From Kordia antarctica (lineage in GTDB: Bacteria > Bacteroidota > Bacteroidia > Flavobacteriales > Flavobacteriaceae): a stretch of DNA of 64,000 bases. Shown piece by piece: positions 63,501 through 64,000 of this stretch. The translations under genes and the position numbers were made by a program. The notes below the pieces were generated by a model. The model did not search any database. It was not told the DNA's origin and worked only from the letters and a program-made list of their open reading frames with translations. The stretch is from assembly GCF_009901525.1 (NCBI RefSeq), contig NZ_CP019288.1:806001-870000 (forward strand), read 5' to 3'. How positions within the stretch are numbered: the stretch's first letter is position 1; each line of letters opens with the position of its first letter.

Positions 63501-64000
63501 AAAGCTTGTTCTGCCTGTTTGTAACGTATGTGAAAGGTCTGCAAGGTTTGTATCTTGATAATCTTTTAAGAAATCTTTAAAATCTTGCGTGTAATTGTCA
63601 AGTGCCGTTTGTGTTTTTGCCGAAAATGGCATGAACACATAAGGTCTTTCACTACTTTTTTTGTTTACAGAATCATATGCTTCTAATACTACATGTGCAT
63701 TTGTTCCTCCAATTCCAAAACTACTTACACCAGCTCGTAATGGTGTTCCGTTTATAGGTTTCCAATTGGATAATGCATCATTTACATAAAATGGTCCTGA
63801 CGCAAAATTGATTTCTGGATTTGGCCCTGCATAATGTAAGGAAGCAGGTATTTTTTTATTTTTTAATGCTAGTGATGTTTTGATAACTCCTGCAACTCCT
63901 GCCGCTGCATCTAAATGACCAACGTTTGATTTTAAGGAACCAATTGCACATTTGTGCGAAACATCATTGTTAAACGCTTTATTTAATGCTTCTATTTCTA
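60552..64000 (-). CDS. Type I PKS module KS(partial)-AT-KR-ACP, 5' end outside window
   Basis: The reading frame stays open from 60552 to the right edge. The in-frame GTG near 63638 is not the true start, because the frame upstream encodes the end of a ketosynthase (GSLKSNVGHLDAAAGVAGV with a catalytic His; GVSSFGIGGTNAHVVLE). Next is an acyltransferase (MFPGQGNQYF, active site GHSLGEY near 63105, and HAFH, typical of malonyl-CoA specificity). A ketoreductase follows (YLITGGLGYLG near 61560; Ser/Tyr region WISSSLASILGG, then YGAYAVANRF), then an ACP (LGGDSLKA near 60735). No dehydratase is seen, so a beta-hydroxy acyl unit is expected to pass to the 2605-aa NRPS 8 bp downstream. Confidence 0.93.
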   Translation of the reverse strand, partial: EIEALNKAFNNDVSHKCAIGSLKSNVGHLDAAAGVAGVIKTSLALKNKKIPASLHYAGPNPEINFASGPFYVNDALSNWKPINGTPLRAGVSSFGIGGTNAHVVLEAYDSVNKKSSERPYVFMPFSAKTQTALDNYTQDFKDFLKDYQDTNLADLSHTLQTGRTSFNYRNFALYKNTGETLEVSSIQNKNSGTIAKKNSTVVFMFPGQGNQYFAMAKDLYSSEPLFKEVMDEGFKVLLDITGESYKDILGYNETAVDENKINNTLYTQPILFLVEYALASYLLKLGITPKNMIGHSLGEYTAACIANVFSLKDGLKLITKRAKLISNIEEGTMVAVGVSSSSINSMLDDSLSIAAINTPDSCIISGNDSNITAFTELLTQKEISFSILKTSHAFHSEMMDAMLGDFEKEFQHITLSEPTLPFVSNLTGKPITKEEATSGKYWVRHLRETVRFADGLNHLLKKSNTVFIEVGPGKSMRSFYKQLSKDTKYTNVGLMRHPKEQFDDSLYFTDALATLWSAGIKIDWEVYYAHEVRYKISAPTYSFDKHKFEVEVDVQKSIMNHSSMNNGMLTHDEWYHERKWKTALLPTQKEVATISNYLVFSDQNALIAQLIPSLTTEGNKVIEVTKGEAFIKISDTKFTIRSNSKEDLSHLFDVLKQGKNHFDAIIYNWKLQGELQDEIVQTFTTVLKTCKELIATDSQQQKKIVILSDFNYDILGNEHLNIAADTISMITNVCAQENKNITALHIDIAQEKVNERLINDIKNELSYNTTSGTIAFRNNRRWVDFYDRISIDSWETKPVIEKGKTYLITGGLGYLGNLLTKHILETYKATVILTGRSPLPEAANALEHPKFKKLQKLQEIHHAVHYYQMDVSDEISVNQTIETITQNHGEISGIIHAAGNIDNNTFKFVESIDEKSTLEQFAPKINGTLNLYKTFKNKELDFVWISSSLASILGGLSYGAYAVANRFIDAFLQHHKEELKHWTSINFDGLGVGAIESKEIVAIFEKTHHQTNFQQYIISRRDPNLVLLHASQETTQEAEMETEEVLQIRDTSNYVAPSSETEKTLSDIWQSFFGYDKIGITEDFFELGGDSLKAMTLIKRMHKFYGVELNLLDFFSKPNIKELAGEIDIALKIINDEQKKARTNVIKI

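Noticed and set aside
60552-63638. A separate 1028-aa protein starting at the GTG near 63638
   Set aside because: The same frame remains open to the window edge and encodes the end of a ketosynthase immediately upstream, so the true start lies outside the window.

Overview
The window is AT-rich, compactly organised DNA that looks like the chromosome of a marine member of the Flavobacteriaceae. Supporting signs are the outer-membrane proteins with carboxypeptidase-regulatory plus plug domains, the LytTR regulator, the Bacteroidetes-type double-glycine lanthipeptide precursors and the NRPS subunits with TubC docking domains. A Kordia-like genus is plausible, but that is an impression from memory, not a search result. 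Almost every gene lies on the minus strand.

Region 1 (79-2796) is a five-gene signalling operon read right to left: a small Cys-containing soluble protein, a seven-helix membrane protein, a 51-residue membrane peptide whose start overlaps the preceding stop, a sensor-less NarX-type histidine kinase and a LuxR-type response regulator. Region 2 (3052-7971) has one small plus-strand hypothetical gene and a minus-strand 5-oxoproline operon: a DUF2891 lipoprotein, an NRAMP-fold transporter that has lost the metal-binding motifs, a PxpA-PxpB fusion and PxpC. Region 3 (8184-9864) has two lanthipeptide-type precursors, a terminator and a membrane-bound LytTR regulator. Matching direct repeats with 20-bp spacing lie in front of both transcription units. 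Region 4 (9765-10252) has no gene but contains a structured intergenic element and the terminator of the next operon.

Region 5 (10253-64000, open at the right edge) is one continuous minus-strand hybrid PKS-NRPS operon of at least 53.7 kb. In transcription order it encodes: a PKS (…KS-AT-KR-ACP); NRPS of 2605 aa (C-A-T-E*-C-A-T); NRPS of 1587 aa (C-A-T-C); a class III aminotransferase; NRPS of 1893 aa ([half C]-A-T-C-A-T); NRPS of 1129 aa and of 1121 aa (each C-A-T); a 618-aa A-T protein; NRPS of 1983 aa (C-A-T-E-C); a barrel-less plug protein; a full TonB-type outer-membrane protein; a type II thioesterase; a 126-aa unknown; a cyclic-peptide-type ABC exporter; NRPS of 1480 aa (C-A-T-C); a membrane-anchored alpha/beta hydrolase; two paralogous ATP-grasp-like proteins; and an Sfp-type phosphopantetheinyl transferase. 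Ten adenylation domains are present. Codes read by eye suggest Asn, Val, Thr, two unassigned, Tyr-like, Asp-like, Asn, Asn and Gly. There is no integrated thioesterase and no MbtH-like protein in the window.

The most interesting points are the non-canonical assembly-line logic (dead E domain, C-less module, C-terminal C domains, shared docking tails), the barrel-less plug gene beside its full-length relative, the motif-less NRAMP in the oxoprolinase operon, and the LytTR/lanthipeptide pair with shared operators.
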